Shown here: positions 8,349 through 13,779 of the stretch, piece after piece
Layout: each line of letters starts with the position of its first letter
Position numbering within the stretch: position 1 is the stretch's first letter
Translations under genes and position numbers: made by a program
The notes under the pieces: generated by a model
What the model was told of the DNA's origin: nothing
Seen by the model: only the letters and a program-made list of their open reading frames with translations
Databases searched by the model: none
Assembly: GCA_934096535.1 (NCBI GenBank)
Contig: CAKOMC010000040.1
Coordinates: 1-13,779 of the forward strand
DNA length: 13,779 nucleotides
Direction: 5' to 3'
Source: an uncultured Bacilli bacterium
GTDB taxonomy: Bacteria; Bacillota_I; Bacilli_A; RF39; UBA660

Positions 8349-8377
8349 TCACTCAATATTAAATTGGGTGATTTTTT
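8349..8377 (+). terminator. Terminator after prmC whose 3' arm contains the spoIIR ribosome-binding site
   Basis: A 9-bp stem TCACTCAAT (8349-8357) / ATTGGGTGA (8363-8371), with one G-T pair and loop ATTAA, is followed by six T residues (8372-8377). The same 3' arm reads GGTGAT (8367-8372), a good match to the 16S anti-Shine-Dalgarno, placed 5 bases before the presumed spoIIR start. The hairpin could therefore both attenuate transcription and hide the ribosome site. Confidence 0.75.
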
Positions 8378-8869
8378 ATAAAAAAGATTATAGTAGTTTT
8401 AACCATTATTGCTTTATTTTATTTAAATACTAACAAAGAAGAAATAATAATTCCTAATAATTCTGTTCGTTTTCGCATTATTGCTAATTCTAATAACTTG
8501 CAAGATCAGTTAACCAAAACTAGAATTAAAGAAGATATAATGAAACAAATTTTACCAGAGATAACGAAAACTACCGATATTGCTAATTATATTAAAAATA
8601 ATATACCTACCTTTAGGACAATTTTAAATAATTATCAGGTCCAATACGATATTTCTTACGGCGATAATTTCTTCCCTTCTAAGACTTATAAAGGAATAAA
8701 ATATCCCGCTGGTTATTATAATTCCTTAGTTATAACTTTAGGTCAAGGTCTTGGTGAAAACTTTTGGTGCGTAATGTATCCTCCTTTATGTTTAATTGAT
8801 GAAAATAAAAACTCTACTGATATTGAGTATAAATCTTATGTTAAAGATGTTTTGCTAAAATACAATTAA
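8378..8869 (+). CDS. spoIIR: Stage II sporulation protein R, apparent AUA start
   Basis: Secreted forespore signal that activates SpoIIGA on the mother-cell side to process pro-sigma-E. Family hallmarks are SVRFRIIANSN (29-39, numbered from the start given here) and GENFWCVMYPPLC (126-138), plus YGDNFFPSKTYKGIKYPAGYYNSL before it. An N-terminal hydrophobic segment (about 4-16) serves as signal/anchor. Hand translation keeps the frame open back to 8372, yet it contains no ATG, GTG or TTG before the TTG at 8498. That TTG would delete the export segment and the conserved RFRIIANS block and has no ribosome site. The beginning IKKIIVVLT lines up with the MKK start of Bacillus SpoIIR, and GGTGAT lies 5 bases upstream of the ATA. 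The start is thus either a real AUA codon or a mutated ATG. At 163 aa it is shorter than the Bacillus protein (about 224). Confidence 0.85.
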   Translation: MKKIIVVLTIIALFYLNTNKEEIIIPNNSVRFRIIANSNNLQDQLTKTRIKEDIMKQILPEITKTTDIANYIKNNIPTFRTILNNYQVQYDISYGDNFFPSKTYKGIKYPAGYYNSLVITLGQGLGENFWCVMYPPLCLIDENKNSTDIEYKSYVKDVLLKYN

Positions 8870-8938
8870 AATAAAATTAGTTTATAAAAGTATACTTAAT
8901 TAAGTAACTTAGCAAGTTATATCCATTATAGAAAATAA

Positions 8939-9012
8939 TAAAACATTTCTAAATAAAACATTTCTGAATAAAACATTTCTGAATAAAATATTTCAAAGTC
9001 AGCATTTCTAAA
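8939..9012. repeat. 15-bp tandem repeat array upstream of murA
   Basis: Unit TAAAACATTTCTRAA occurs in tandem at 8939-8953, 8954-8968 and 8969-8983 (the last two identical). It is followed by degenerate copies at 8984-8998 and 8999-9012. It is non-coding, between the spoIIR stop and a terminator. No palindrome or CRISPR-like spacing. Confidence 0.85.
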
Positions 9013-9066
9013 TAAGGTATTATCACATAAGAATTTAGAAAAAACATTAATAAAATTATGAATAAT

Positions 9067-9104
9067 AAAAAATATCTATAATATAGTTTTATAGATGTTT
9101 TTTT
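9067..9104 (+). terminator. Rho-independent terminator after spoIIR
   Basis: A 10-bp stem ATATCTATAA (9072-9081) / TTATAGATGT (9089-9098) with a 7-nt loop is followed by six T residues, with an A run on the 5' side. It closes the prfA-prmC-spoIIR unit about 200 bp past the spoIIR stop. Confidence 0.75.
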
Positions 9105-9106
9105 GT

Positions 9107-9135
9107 TTGACTTAATGTAGTAAATTAGATATAGT
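9107..9135 (+). promoter_or_regulatory. Sigma-A promoter of murA
   Basis: TTGACT (9107-9112), a spacer of exactly 17 bp, then TATAGT (9130-9135), directly after the terminator. The expected start is near 9142; the ribosome site GGGGTG is at 9151-9156 before the ATG at 9163. Confidence 0.8.
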
Positions 9136-9162
9136 TATTAATAGTTAGATGGGGTGTAATAT

Positions 9163-10413
9163 ATGACCAAATTAATAATCGAAGGACCCAATAAATTAAG
9201 TGGAACTATTGAGATAAGTGGCGCTAAGAACAGTGTTGTTGCTTTAATACCAGCGGCTATTCTTTGTGATGATGAAGTAACAATCGATAATGTTCCTGAT
9301 ATAACTGACACTAGAGCTTTATTGGAAATCTTAAATCTTTTAAATGCTCAATATAAATATGAGAATAATCTCTTAAGTATCGATACTAGTGCTGTTGAAA
9401 ACAAAGTTATTGAGGAAGCTTTAGCCAAAAAATTAAGAGCTTCTTACTACTTCATGGGTTCTCTTTTATCCAAATACCATCATGTAGAAATGTATTTTCC
9501 GGGCGGTTGTAAAATTGGTAAACGCCCTATAGATTATCATATTAAGGGTTTTGAAGCTCTAGGAGCTACTGTAAATATTGATGGTGATAAGTATATCATT
9601 GACGCTCCAGAATTAAACGGAGCCGATATTACTTTTGATTTTCCATCAGTTGGCGCTACAATAAATATCATGCTTGCAGCTGTTAAAGCTAACGGACAAA
9701 CTAGAATTTTTAATGCAGCTAAAGAACCAGAAATTGTTAATATTGCCGACTTTTTAAAAAGCATGGGAGCCAAAATAAAGGGCGCAGGAACTGATACTAT
9801 CACAATTACTGGTGTTAAAAAATTAAGTAAAGGCCACATTTATACTATACCAGATCGTATCGAAGCAGGAACCTACATTATCGCAGGAGCCCTAGCTGGC
9901 GACCATTTAGTTATTGATAAAATTGAACCTAAACACCTAGAAAGTTTATTAACAACTTTAAAAAATATGAATGTCGATTATATTCTAGAAGAAAATTCAA
10001 TTATAATTTCTAAGCAAACAAATCTTAAACCAGTAAATATTGTCTCGCAAGTATACCCAAATTTTGTAACCGACCTAGGTCAAACGATGCAAACCCTTCT
10101 TACCCAAGCTAATGGTATTTCTACATTTACGGAAACTATTTATGAAACAAGAATGGGTCATATTGAATATTTAAATAAAATGGGAGCCAATATTGCTAAT
10201 ACTAGCAATAAAGCCTTTATAACAGGCCCTACTCCATTAAAAGGTTGCGAAGTAACAGCAAGTGACTTAAGAGCGGGTGCTTCTTTAGTCCTAGCGGGAC
10301 TTATTGCCGAAGGCAAAACAACAATTGATCAAGCTGACCATATTTTGCGAGGTTATGAAAATATAAATACAAAACTATCTAAGGTTGGTGCTAAAATAAA
10401 AATAGAAGAATAA
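9163..10413 (+). CDS. murA: UDP-N-acetylglucosamine 1-carboxyvinyltransferase
   Basis: First committed cytoplasmic step of peptidoglycan synthesis: transfers enolpyruvate from PEP to UDP-GlcNAc. The N-terminal signature ISGAKNS places the conserved Lys22-Asn23 pair. The mobile-loop nucleophile is Cys116 in FPGGCKIGKRPIDYH; since this residue is Cys rather than Asp, the enzyme belongs to the fosfomycin-sensitive type by family knowledge. DLRAGASLVLAGLIAEG near the C-terminus is also diagnostic. At 416 aa the length is normal for a two-domain EPT fold. It has its own promoter. In Bacillus a murA paralogue (murAB) lies near rho-rpmE-prfA, so this location is a relic of the same neighbourhood. 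Confidence 0.97.
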   Translation: MTKLIIEGPNKLSGTIEISGAKNSVVALIPAAILCDDEVTIDNVPDITDTRALLEILNLLNAQYKYENNLLSIDTSAVENKVIEEALAKKLRASYYFMGSLLSKYHHVEMYFPGGCKIGKRPIDYHIKGFEALGATVNIDGDKYIIDAPELNGADITFDFPSVGATINIMLAAVKANGQTRIFNAAKEPEIVNIADFLKSMGAKIKGAGTDTITITGVKKLSKGHIYTIPDRIEAGTYIIAGALAGDHLVIDKIEPKHLESLLTTLKNMNVDYILEENSIIISKQTNLKPVNIVSQVYPNFVTDLGQTMQTLLTQANGISTFTETIYETRMGHIEYLNKMGANIANTSNKAFITGPTPLKGCEVTASDLRAGASLVLAGLIAEGKTTIDQADHILRGYENINTKLSKVGAKIKIEE

Positions 10414-10437
10414 ATTATACTAAGTAAGTGAGGGCTT

Positions 10438-11034
10438 ATGAAAGTAAAATTATTCTTTTTGTCTTTAGGGGCAGTAGTTTTAACTTATCTTATTTTTACT
10501 GCTAATAACCATCAAGAAATGAAGATGACAATTATTTATGATGATACAACAACTATTCAAGAAAATTTTAGTGTCTTTCTACAAAAAGACTTAGAAAAAC
10601 TATTGCCAACAACTGTTAACTATTATCATAAAGAAAATTTAGAAATAGAAAATGTCGTTGATAAGATTAAAAGCAATTATAATGAAATTCAAGAAAAACT
10701 AAGTTCTTCTAATGTAATCATCGTTTATCTTGGTGATTTTGAGCTACTTTATGAAAAAGAAAATATAATTAATATCTATTCTCATTTAGAAGACTTAATT
10801 ATACTTTTAAGAAAATATAATTCCAAACAAATAATCTATATCAGCCCTATCAACTTGACTTCTAACTATCTTTTAAAAGATTTAGCCAGTAAACATAAAA
10901 TTAATTTTATCAATACTCCCAGTATTTTGCAAAAATTTACGACTCAAAATTACACTCTAAATATTGAAGATCATAAGACCCTTGCAAGTAATCTTTTTAA
11001 TAATATTGTTTCCACTTGGAAAATTGAATATTAA
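10438..11034 (+). CDS. Membrane-anchored SGNH-hydrolase-like protein, function unknown
   Basis: I do not recognise an exact family. The protein (198 aa) has one N-terminal hydrophobic segment (about 4-21) that looks like an uncleaved signal anchor, so the rest should lie outside the membrane. The fold hints at SGNH/GDSL: a strand TIIYDD (31-36) where the GDS motif would stand, SSNVIIVYLGDFELL (90-104) like the block III strand, QIIYISPINL (131-140), and NIEDHKTLASNLFNNI (175-190) where the DxxH motif usually lies. The nucleophile serine (here DDTTT) and the exact DxxH spacing are not preserved, so it may be catalytically altered or a different fold. GTGAGGG just before the ATG is the ribosome site. 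It starts 24 bp after murA, probably cotranscribed, suggesting a cell-envelope role by context only. Confidence 0.6.
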   Translation: MKVKLFFLSLGAVVLTYLIFTANNHQEMKMTIIYDDTTTIQENFSVFLQKDLEKLLPTTVNYYHKENLEIENVVDKIKSNYNEIQEKLSSSNVIIVYLGDFELLYEKENIINIYSHLEDLIILLRKYNSKQIIYISPINLTSNYLLKDLASKHKINFINTPSILQKFTTQNYTLNIEDHKTLASNLFNNIVSTWKIEY

Positions 11035-11082
11035 TAATTTTTAAAAATCATATATACTTATTCATATCTTCCTATAATTTAA

Positions 11083-11118
11083 TATTTAACTTAGTACTTA
11101 ACTTAGTATTTAATATAT
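11083..11118. repeat. Short 12-bp tandem repeat
   Basis: TATTTAACTTAG (11083-11094) and TACTTAACTTAG (11095-11106) in tandem, then a decayed third copy. Non-coding, between the SGNH-like gene and its terminator. Confidence 0.5.
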
Positions 11119-11124
11119 AGTTTA

Positions 11125-11153
11125 AAATTTTACGCTTATGTAAAGTTTTTTTC
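11125..11153 (+). terminator. Rho-independent terminator of the murA/SGNH-like unit
   Basis: A 9-bp stem AAATTTTAC (11125-11133) / GTAAAGTTT (11140-11148), with one G-T pair and loop GCTTAT, runs into a T-rich tail. It is about 90 bp past the preceding stop. Confidence 0.65.
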
Positions 11154-11185
11154 TTTTAAGCCCCTTATTTATTTTTAATCTTTTT

Positions 11186-11214
11186 TTCAACTTATTAATC
11201 TTTTATAGTATAAT
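11186..11214 (+). promoter_or_regulatory. Promoter of the pssD-pssE pair
   Basis: Consensus -10 TATAAT (11209-11214) with a weak -35 (TTCAAC, 11186-11191) at 17-bp spacing. It is followed by ribosome site AAGGTGA (11221-11227), 7 bases before the pssD ATG. Confidence 0.5.
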
Positions 11215-11234
11215 TACCTTAAGGTGAAAAAATT

Positions 11235-11714
11235 ATGAAAAAAGTAATGTTTATTGCTAGTACTGGCGGCCACTTAAGTGAATTAATGCAACTTGCCCCC
11301 TTATTTTCCAAGTATGATTATACTATTGTAACGGAAAAAACCAAAAGTAACCTTAATCTTGCTAAAAAATATTCTAACCGCGTTCACTATATAATTAGTG
11401 GTACTTACACAAACTTTAAAGCTAAATTAGTTTATCCTTTCAAATTGCTTTTAAACTGCTTTATTTCTCTTTATTTAATTCTTAAAATAAGACCAGATGT
11501 GGTTGTAACTACAGGGTCCCATAATGTTGGACCAATGTGCTGTCTAGCTAAATTATTTCATAAAAAAGTCATTTTTATTGAAACAATTGCCAACAGCACC
11601 ACCCCTACTCGTGCGGGCCGCTTAATATATAAATTTGCTGATTACTTTATCGTTCAATGGGAAAGTATGTTAGAAGTTTATCCTAATGCCATCTATGGTG
11701 GCTGGATTTACTAG
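11235..11714 (+). CDS. pssD: Alg14/PssD-like glycosyltransferase subunit (membrane-recruiting half)
   Basis: Alg14-family protein (159 aa), the acceptor/membrane half of a split GT-B glycosyltransferase. The N-terminal nucleotide-fold loop is ASTGGHLSEL (8-17). The central hydrophobic stretch around 69-86 fits membrane association, and PDVVVTTGSHNVGPMCCLAKLF is the family block with the conserved GS/G pair. In capsule systems the homologue (for example Cps14F or PssD) enhances its partner's activity in adding a sugar to a lipid-linked acceptor. The sugar cannot be read from the sequence. Its partner gene starts 11 bp downstream. Unlike most homologues it is not inside a polysaccharide cluster. 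Confidence 0.88.
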   Translation: MKKVMFIASTGGHLSELMQLAPLFSKYDYTIVTEKTKSNLNLAKKYSNRVHYIISGTYTNFKAKLVYPFKLLLNCFISLYLILKIRPDVVVTTGSHNVGPMCCLAKLFHKKVIFIETIANSTTPTRAGRLIYKFADYFIVQWESMLEVYPNAIYGGWIY

Positions 11715-11725
11715 AAAGGTTTTTT

Positions 11726-12202
11726 ATGATTTTAGTAACTTTAGGAACTCAAGATAAAACATTTGTTCGTCTTTTAGAGAAAATTAACCAGTTAATAGAT
11801 CAAGGCTTAATCAAAGATAAAGTTATAGTTCAGGCTGGTTTTACCAAATATAATTCTGATAATATGGAAATTTTTGATCTTATACCCCAAGATGAATTTA
11901 ATTCTTTAATGGCTCAAGCTGACCTTATTATTACCCATGGTGGTGTTGGTAATATCATTTCGGCCTTAGAAAAAAACAAAAAAGTTATTGCCGTCCCTCG
12001 CCTTTCCAAATATGGCGAACATATTAACGACCATCAAACTCAAATAATTGCTAAGTTTAATGACTTAGGTTATATAATTGGTCTTCAAGATGTTGATGAA
12101 TTAGATAAGGCTATAAAAGAAGTAAAAAAGTTTAAACCCCAAAAATTTGTTCACGATAATAGCAAAATGCTAAATTTAGTTAGCGAATTAATCGACAAAT
12201 AA
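11726..12202 (+). CDS. pssE: Alg13/PssE-like glycosyltransferase subunit (nucleotide-sugar-binding half)
   Basis: Alg13 family, equivalent to the C-terminal half of MurG-type GT-B enzymes (Glyco_tran_28_C). The N-terminus MILVTLGTQDKTF is typical. HGGVGN (71-76) and VIAVPRLSKYGEHINDHQ (87-104) form the UDP-sugar-binding signature. At 158 aa the length is normal for the split enzyme. It should act only with the preceding PssD-like protein, which brings it to the inner face of the membrane, to transfer a sugar to a lipid-linked acceptor. AGAAAGG within the 11-bp gap is the ribosome site. No convincing terminator follows. Confidence 0.9.
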   Translation: MILVTLGTQDKTFVRLLEKINQLIDQGLIKDKVIVQAGFTKYNSDNMEIFDLIPQDEFNSLMAQADLIITHGGVGNIISALEKNKKVIAVPRLSKYGEHINDHQTQIIAKFNDLGYIIGLQDVDELDKAIKEVKKFKPQKFVHDNSKMLNLVSELIDK

Positions 12203-12330
12203 ACTAGTAAGTAAATAATAATTTTTAAAGAATAACATATAATTTAAAGAAGATTATAATAAGATAAAAGATAATTTCAAAAAAATATGTCAATATACCC
12301 TATTTATTTACACTTTAAGAAAACCAAAAT

Positions 12331-12359
12331 TTGACAAACTCCAAATCTTATGATATAAT
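12331..12359 (+). promoter_or_regulatory. Strong consensus sigma-A promoter of the structured RNA (OLE candidate)
   Basis: TTGACA (12331-12336), a 17-bp spacer and TATAAT (12354-12359) match the consensus perfectly, with an added extended -10 TG at 12351-12352. Transcription should begin about 12365-12368, with no reading frame following for almost 500 bp. The core AAATCTTATGATATAAT is identical to the rpmE promoter at 13516-13532. Confidence 0.9.
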
Positions 12360-12365
12360 CTCGGC

Positions 12366-12800
12366 TATGTGTGGTGCATTATTCTAGTCATAACACTATA
12401 TGAAGATGGGGCTAAAAATCCATCAATTACATTACCGACACTTTTTATACTTGCTTTATCGGCCCAAGTTAGGGTGAGTATAAGATTTAAAATTCAAGGA
12501 AAGTTATAATGGCATATAACCTAAATCCTTTTATTGCGTCATTTCGAAGTTGCGTATGTCGTGCGTGAGTATTAGGAATACCTAAAGTTGAAATAATGCT
12601 TGCAAAAGCGAATAAGTATAGTTACTTATGTCAGGGAAAACCTCTAGACTGTCTATATTAAGAGTATTGAAGTGCGGACTAAGTGGCAATCGAGTAATTA
12701 ATGAATTAAATATTAATTAAATATCCTAAAGACGAAAGTGCCAATGAGTAATCAAATGGAAGATATTTAGAGAAACTCAACTCGACCTCAAGCCGTAAAA
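12366..12800 (+). ncRNA. ole: Large structured non-coding RNA, candidate OLE RNA
   Basis: About 435 nt without a usable reading frame, less AT-rich than the flanking spacers and preceded by a perfect promoter. Many hairpins can be drawn by hand: AAGGA/TCCTT enclosing GTTATA/TATAAC (12496-12530), TTAGG-AATA-CCTAA (12572-12585), GCTT-GCAA-AAGC with a GNRA loop (12598-12609), ATAAGT/ACTTAT (12612-12629), TGGCA/TGCCA (12684-12688 with 12739-12743) enclosing AATTAAT/ATTAATT. Identity as OLE RNA is inferred from the OapA-like gene directly downstream; I have not matched the OLE consensus base by base. OLE is typically near 600 nt, so this would be a compact form. It lacks the RNase P core, tmRNA ends and the SRP and T-box motifs. 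The 3' end is uncertain: no terminator precedes oapA, suggesting one transcript that may be processed. Confidence 0.7.
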
Positions 12801-12845
12801 TTAACTTTTGATATACCATACAAAAATTAGAATATTACTTTATAT

Positions 12846-12858
12846 AGGAGGAATTATG
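12846..12858 (+). promoter_or_regulatory. Ribosome site fixing the oapA start
   Basis: AGGAGG (12846-12851), 4 bases before ATG 12856, decides the start. The frame is open upstream to a TTG at 12808, but that codon has no ribosome site and lies just past the end of the structured RNA. Confidence 0.85.
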
Positions 12859-13380
12859 AATAATAAAGCCTGGATATATAAAGTTTTTTTATTAACTTTT
12901 ATTCTATCGTGCTTATTTAGTATTATCTCTAATATTATATCGAACTCATTAAGTAGTATTTTCTTATTTATAATATTAATATTGATAATTGGAATAGGCA
13001 TAATCTTCGATATGATAGGAGTTGCCGTTTTAACAAGTAAAGAAAAGACTTTCTTGTCAATTGCTTCTCAAAAGATAAAAGGTGGTAAAGAAACTATTGG
13101 CTTACTTAAAAATTCTAGTAAAATTTCTAGTATTTGTAATGATGTGATTGGTGATATTTGTGGTATTATAAGTGGTTCAATCGGTGCTGTATTAGCAATA
13201 TCCATAAGTAATTCAACTAATATTAATTTAAGCATTATATCCGTTTTACTTACAGCTTTTATATCTAGTTTTACGGTTGGTGGCAAAGCTATTTGTAAAA
13301 GTATAGCTACGAAAAATAGTGATAAAATATCGTTTTTAGTTGGTAAAGTCTTGGCTAATCTTAAAATAAAAATCAAATAA
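12856..13380 (+). CDS. oapA: OLE-associated membrane protein OapA
   Basis: A 174-aa membrane protein with four predicted transmembrane segments (about 7-29, 33-59, 98-119 and 123-143) and a basic cytoplasmic loop between the second and third. I recognise it from FDMIGVAV (51-58), a loop with SKEKTFLSIASQKIKGGKETI, CNDVIGDICGIISG (94-107) and VGGKAICKS (141-149). This is the pattern of OapA, which databases often label a small Mg2+/Co2+ transporter CorB-like protein. In Halalkalibacterium halodurans OapA binds OLE RNA and holds it at the membrane; loss affects tolerance of alcohol, cold and Mg2+. Here it lies directly downstream of the structured RNA with no terminator between, as in other OLE loci. 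The basic loop and C-terminal tail (LKIKIK) suit RNA contact. No clear terminator follows. Confidence 0.8.
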   Translation: MNNKAWIYKVFLLTFILSCLFSIISNIISNSLSSIFLFIILILIIGIGIIFDMIGVAVLTSKEKTFLSIASQKIKGGKETIGLLKNSSKISSICNDVIGDICGIISGSIGAVLAISISNSTNINLSIISVLLTAFISSFTVGGKAICKSIATKNSDKISFLVGKVLANLKIKIK

Positions 13381-13504
13381 CACTTTGCTATTTAAAATGT
13401 AAAATGATTTAATAACTATTAAGTTTATGGAAAATAATAAATACTCATTTGATTTATATATCTAAAAATTATTGAAAAATCACGAAAAATAAACTTATTA
13501 ATAA

Positions 13505-13532
13505 TTGCAAAACTAAAATCTTATGATATAAT
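13505..13532 (+). promoter_or_regulatory. Sigma-A promoter of rpmE
   Basis: TTGCAA (13505-13510), a 16-bp spacer and an extended -10 TG-A-TATAAT (13524-13532). Seventeen consecutive bases ending in the -10 (13516-13532) are identical to the candidate OLE promoter. Confidence 0.8.
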
Positions 13533-13553
13533 ACATAGGACAAACAAATTTCT

Positions 13554-13571
13554 ATGTTATGAATATAACAT
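13554..13571 (+). promoter_or_regulatory. Hairpin in the rpmE leader
   Basis: Perfect 7-bp stem ATGTTAT / ATAACAT with loop GAAT, ending 4-5 bases before the ribosome site GGAAGGAG. Leader hairpins can serve ribosomal-protein autoregulation, but no such motif is recognised here. Confidence 0.45.
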
Positions 13572-13588
13572 GGCGGAAGGAGAGTATT

Positions 13589-13779
13589 ATGAAAAAGGGA
13601 ATTCATCCAGAAATGCACGAAGTAGAAGTACATTGTGCTTGCGGAAATACATTTACAGTAAAATCTACTAAAGATAGTATCCAATGTGATGTTTGTAGTG
13701 CTTGCCACCCATTCTATACAGGTTCACAAGCTCGTGCAAAGAAGACTGGTTCAGTAGAAAAATTCAACCGTAAATACGG
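13589..13779 (+). CDS. rpmE: 50S ribosomal protein L31 (zinc-binding type), 3' end cut by the window
   Basis: Large-subunit ribosomal protein bridging the subunits. Hand translation begins MKKGIHPEMHEVEVHCACGN and continues through CDVCSACHPFYTG to FNRKYG. The zinc site is Cys16-x-Cys18 and Cys36-x-x-Cys39, so this is the zinc-containing form rather than the Cys-free paralogue used under zinc starvation. Sixty-three codons are visible and, by comparison with the 66-residue Bacillus protein, only about three are missing. GGAAGGAG precedes the ATG. Its presence near prfA-prmC-murA repeats the Bacillus neighbourhood, with pssDE and the OLE-oapA unit inserted between. Confidence 0.96.
   Translation, partial: MKKGIHPEMHEVEVHCACGNTFTVKSTKDSIQCDVCSACHPFYTGSQARAKKTGSVEKFNRKY

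Noticed and set aside
8939..9012. CRISPR array
   Set aside because: The units are directly adjacent 15-mers without spacers, and no cas genes are present.
12366..12800. RNase P RNA, tmRNA or group I intron as the identity of the structured RNA
   Set aside because: A CRI-like AGGAAAGTT and a GAAAGTGCCA stretch recall RNase P, but the matching CRV segment and order are missing. There are no tmRNA ends or tag frame. GGGAAAACCTCTAG and GCGGACTAAG recall a group I core, but no P7 partner was found.
12808..12855. N-terminal extension of oapA from TTG 12808
   Set aside because: No ribosome site, and the extension lies in the tail of the RNA; AGGAGG clearly points to ATG 12856.
13068..13376. Minus-strand reading frame of 102 codons
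   Set aside because: Antisense shadow of oapA; its hydrophobicity mirrors the membrane segments on the other strand and it has no start signals.
13420..13497. Inverted repeat TAAGTTTAT / ATAAACTTA between oapA and rpmE
   Set aside because: Nine AT-rich bases with arms 60 bp apart and no T run; likely chance in this base composition and not a usable terminator.
13533..13557. ACATAG/CTATGT pairing as an alternative to the rpmE leader hairpin, i.e. a switch
   Set aside because: The first arm (13533-13538) lies between the -10 box and the expected transcript start, so it is probably not in the RNA.
13469..13708. Minus-strand reading frame of 79 codons
   Set aside because: It lies antisense to rpmE and its leader, has no ribosome site or family features, and overlaps a clear ribosomal protein gene.

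Overview
The window is 13.8 kb of AT-rich DNA (roughly 30% GC by eye) from a low-GC Firmicutes/Bacilli-type bacterium. The evidence is an RNA polymerase delta subunit (rpoE) directly behind argS, a DUF1934 (YwiB-like) gene in front of argS, and the order prfA-prmC-spoIIR-murA-rpmE. All of these echo the Bacillus chromosome. A spoIIR gene implies ancestry in, or membership of, an endospore-forming line. I would guess an uncultured gut-type Bacilli/Erysipelotrichia relative, but the sequence does not fix the taxon.

Layout. A ParB/Noc-family DNA-binding protein (+) with an unusually long disordered linker converges on a class A penicillin-binding protein (-), with one terminator per gene between them. 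Divergent from the PBP is a plus-strand block: DUF1934 protein, argS, rpoE, terminator, prfA, prmC (overlapping by one base), terminator, spoIIR. The spoIIR reading frame starts at a non-standard AUA codon right after a terminator hairpin. A 293-bp gap with 15-bp tandem repeats, a terminator and a good sigma-A promoter leads to murA. A membrane-anchored SGNH-like protein of unknown role follows, then a two-gene Alg14/Alg13-like glycosyltransferase (pssD/pssE type).

The most interesting part is the 650-bp interval after pssE. A consensus promoter (TTGACA, 17 bp, TATAAT) drives about 430 nt of highly structured, non-coding, comparatively GC-richer sequence. It is followed by a 174-residue four-helix membrane protein that I recognise as OapA, the membrane partner of OLE RNA (Ornate, Large, Extremophilic RNA). 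I infer that the upstream RNA is a compact OLE RNA, here far from the isoprenoid/xseA/recN neighbourhood in which OLE is classically found. The window ends inside rpmE (zinc-type ribosomal protein L31), whose promoter shares an identical 17-base core with the OLE promoter.

Functionally, most of the window is housekeeping: chromosome organisation (ParB/Noc), peptidoglycan synthesis (PBP, MurA), translation (ArgS, RF1, PrmC, L31) and transcription (delta). PrmC modifies the GGQ glutamine of RF1, so that pair is coupled. OLE-OapA would be a membrane-located ribonucleoprotein linked in other bacteria to Mg2+, alcohol, cold and energy stress.
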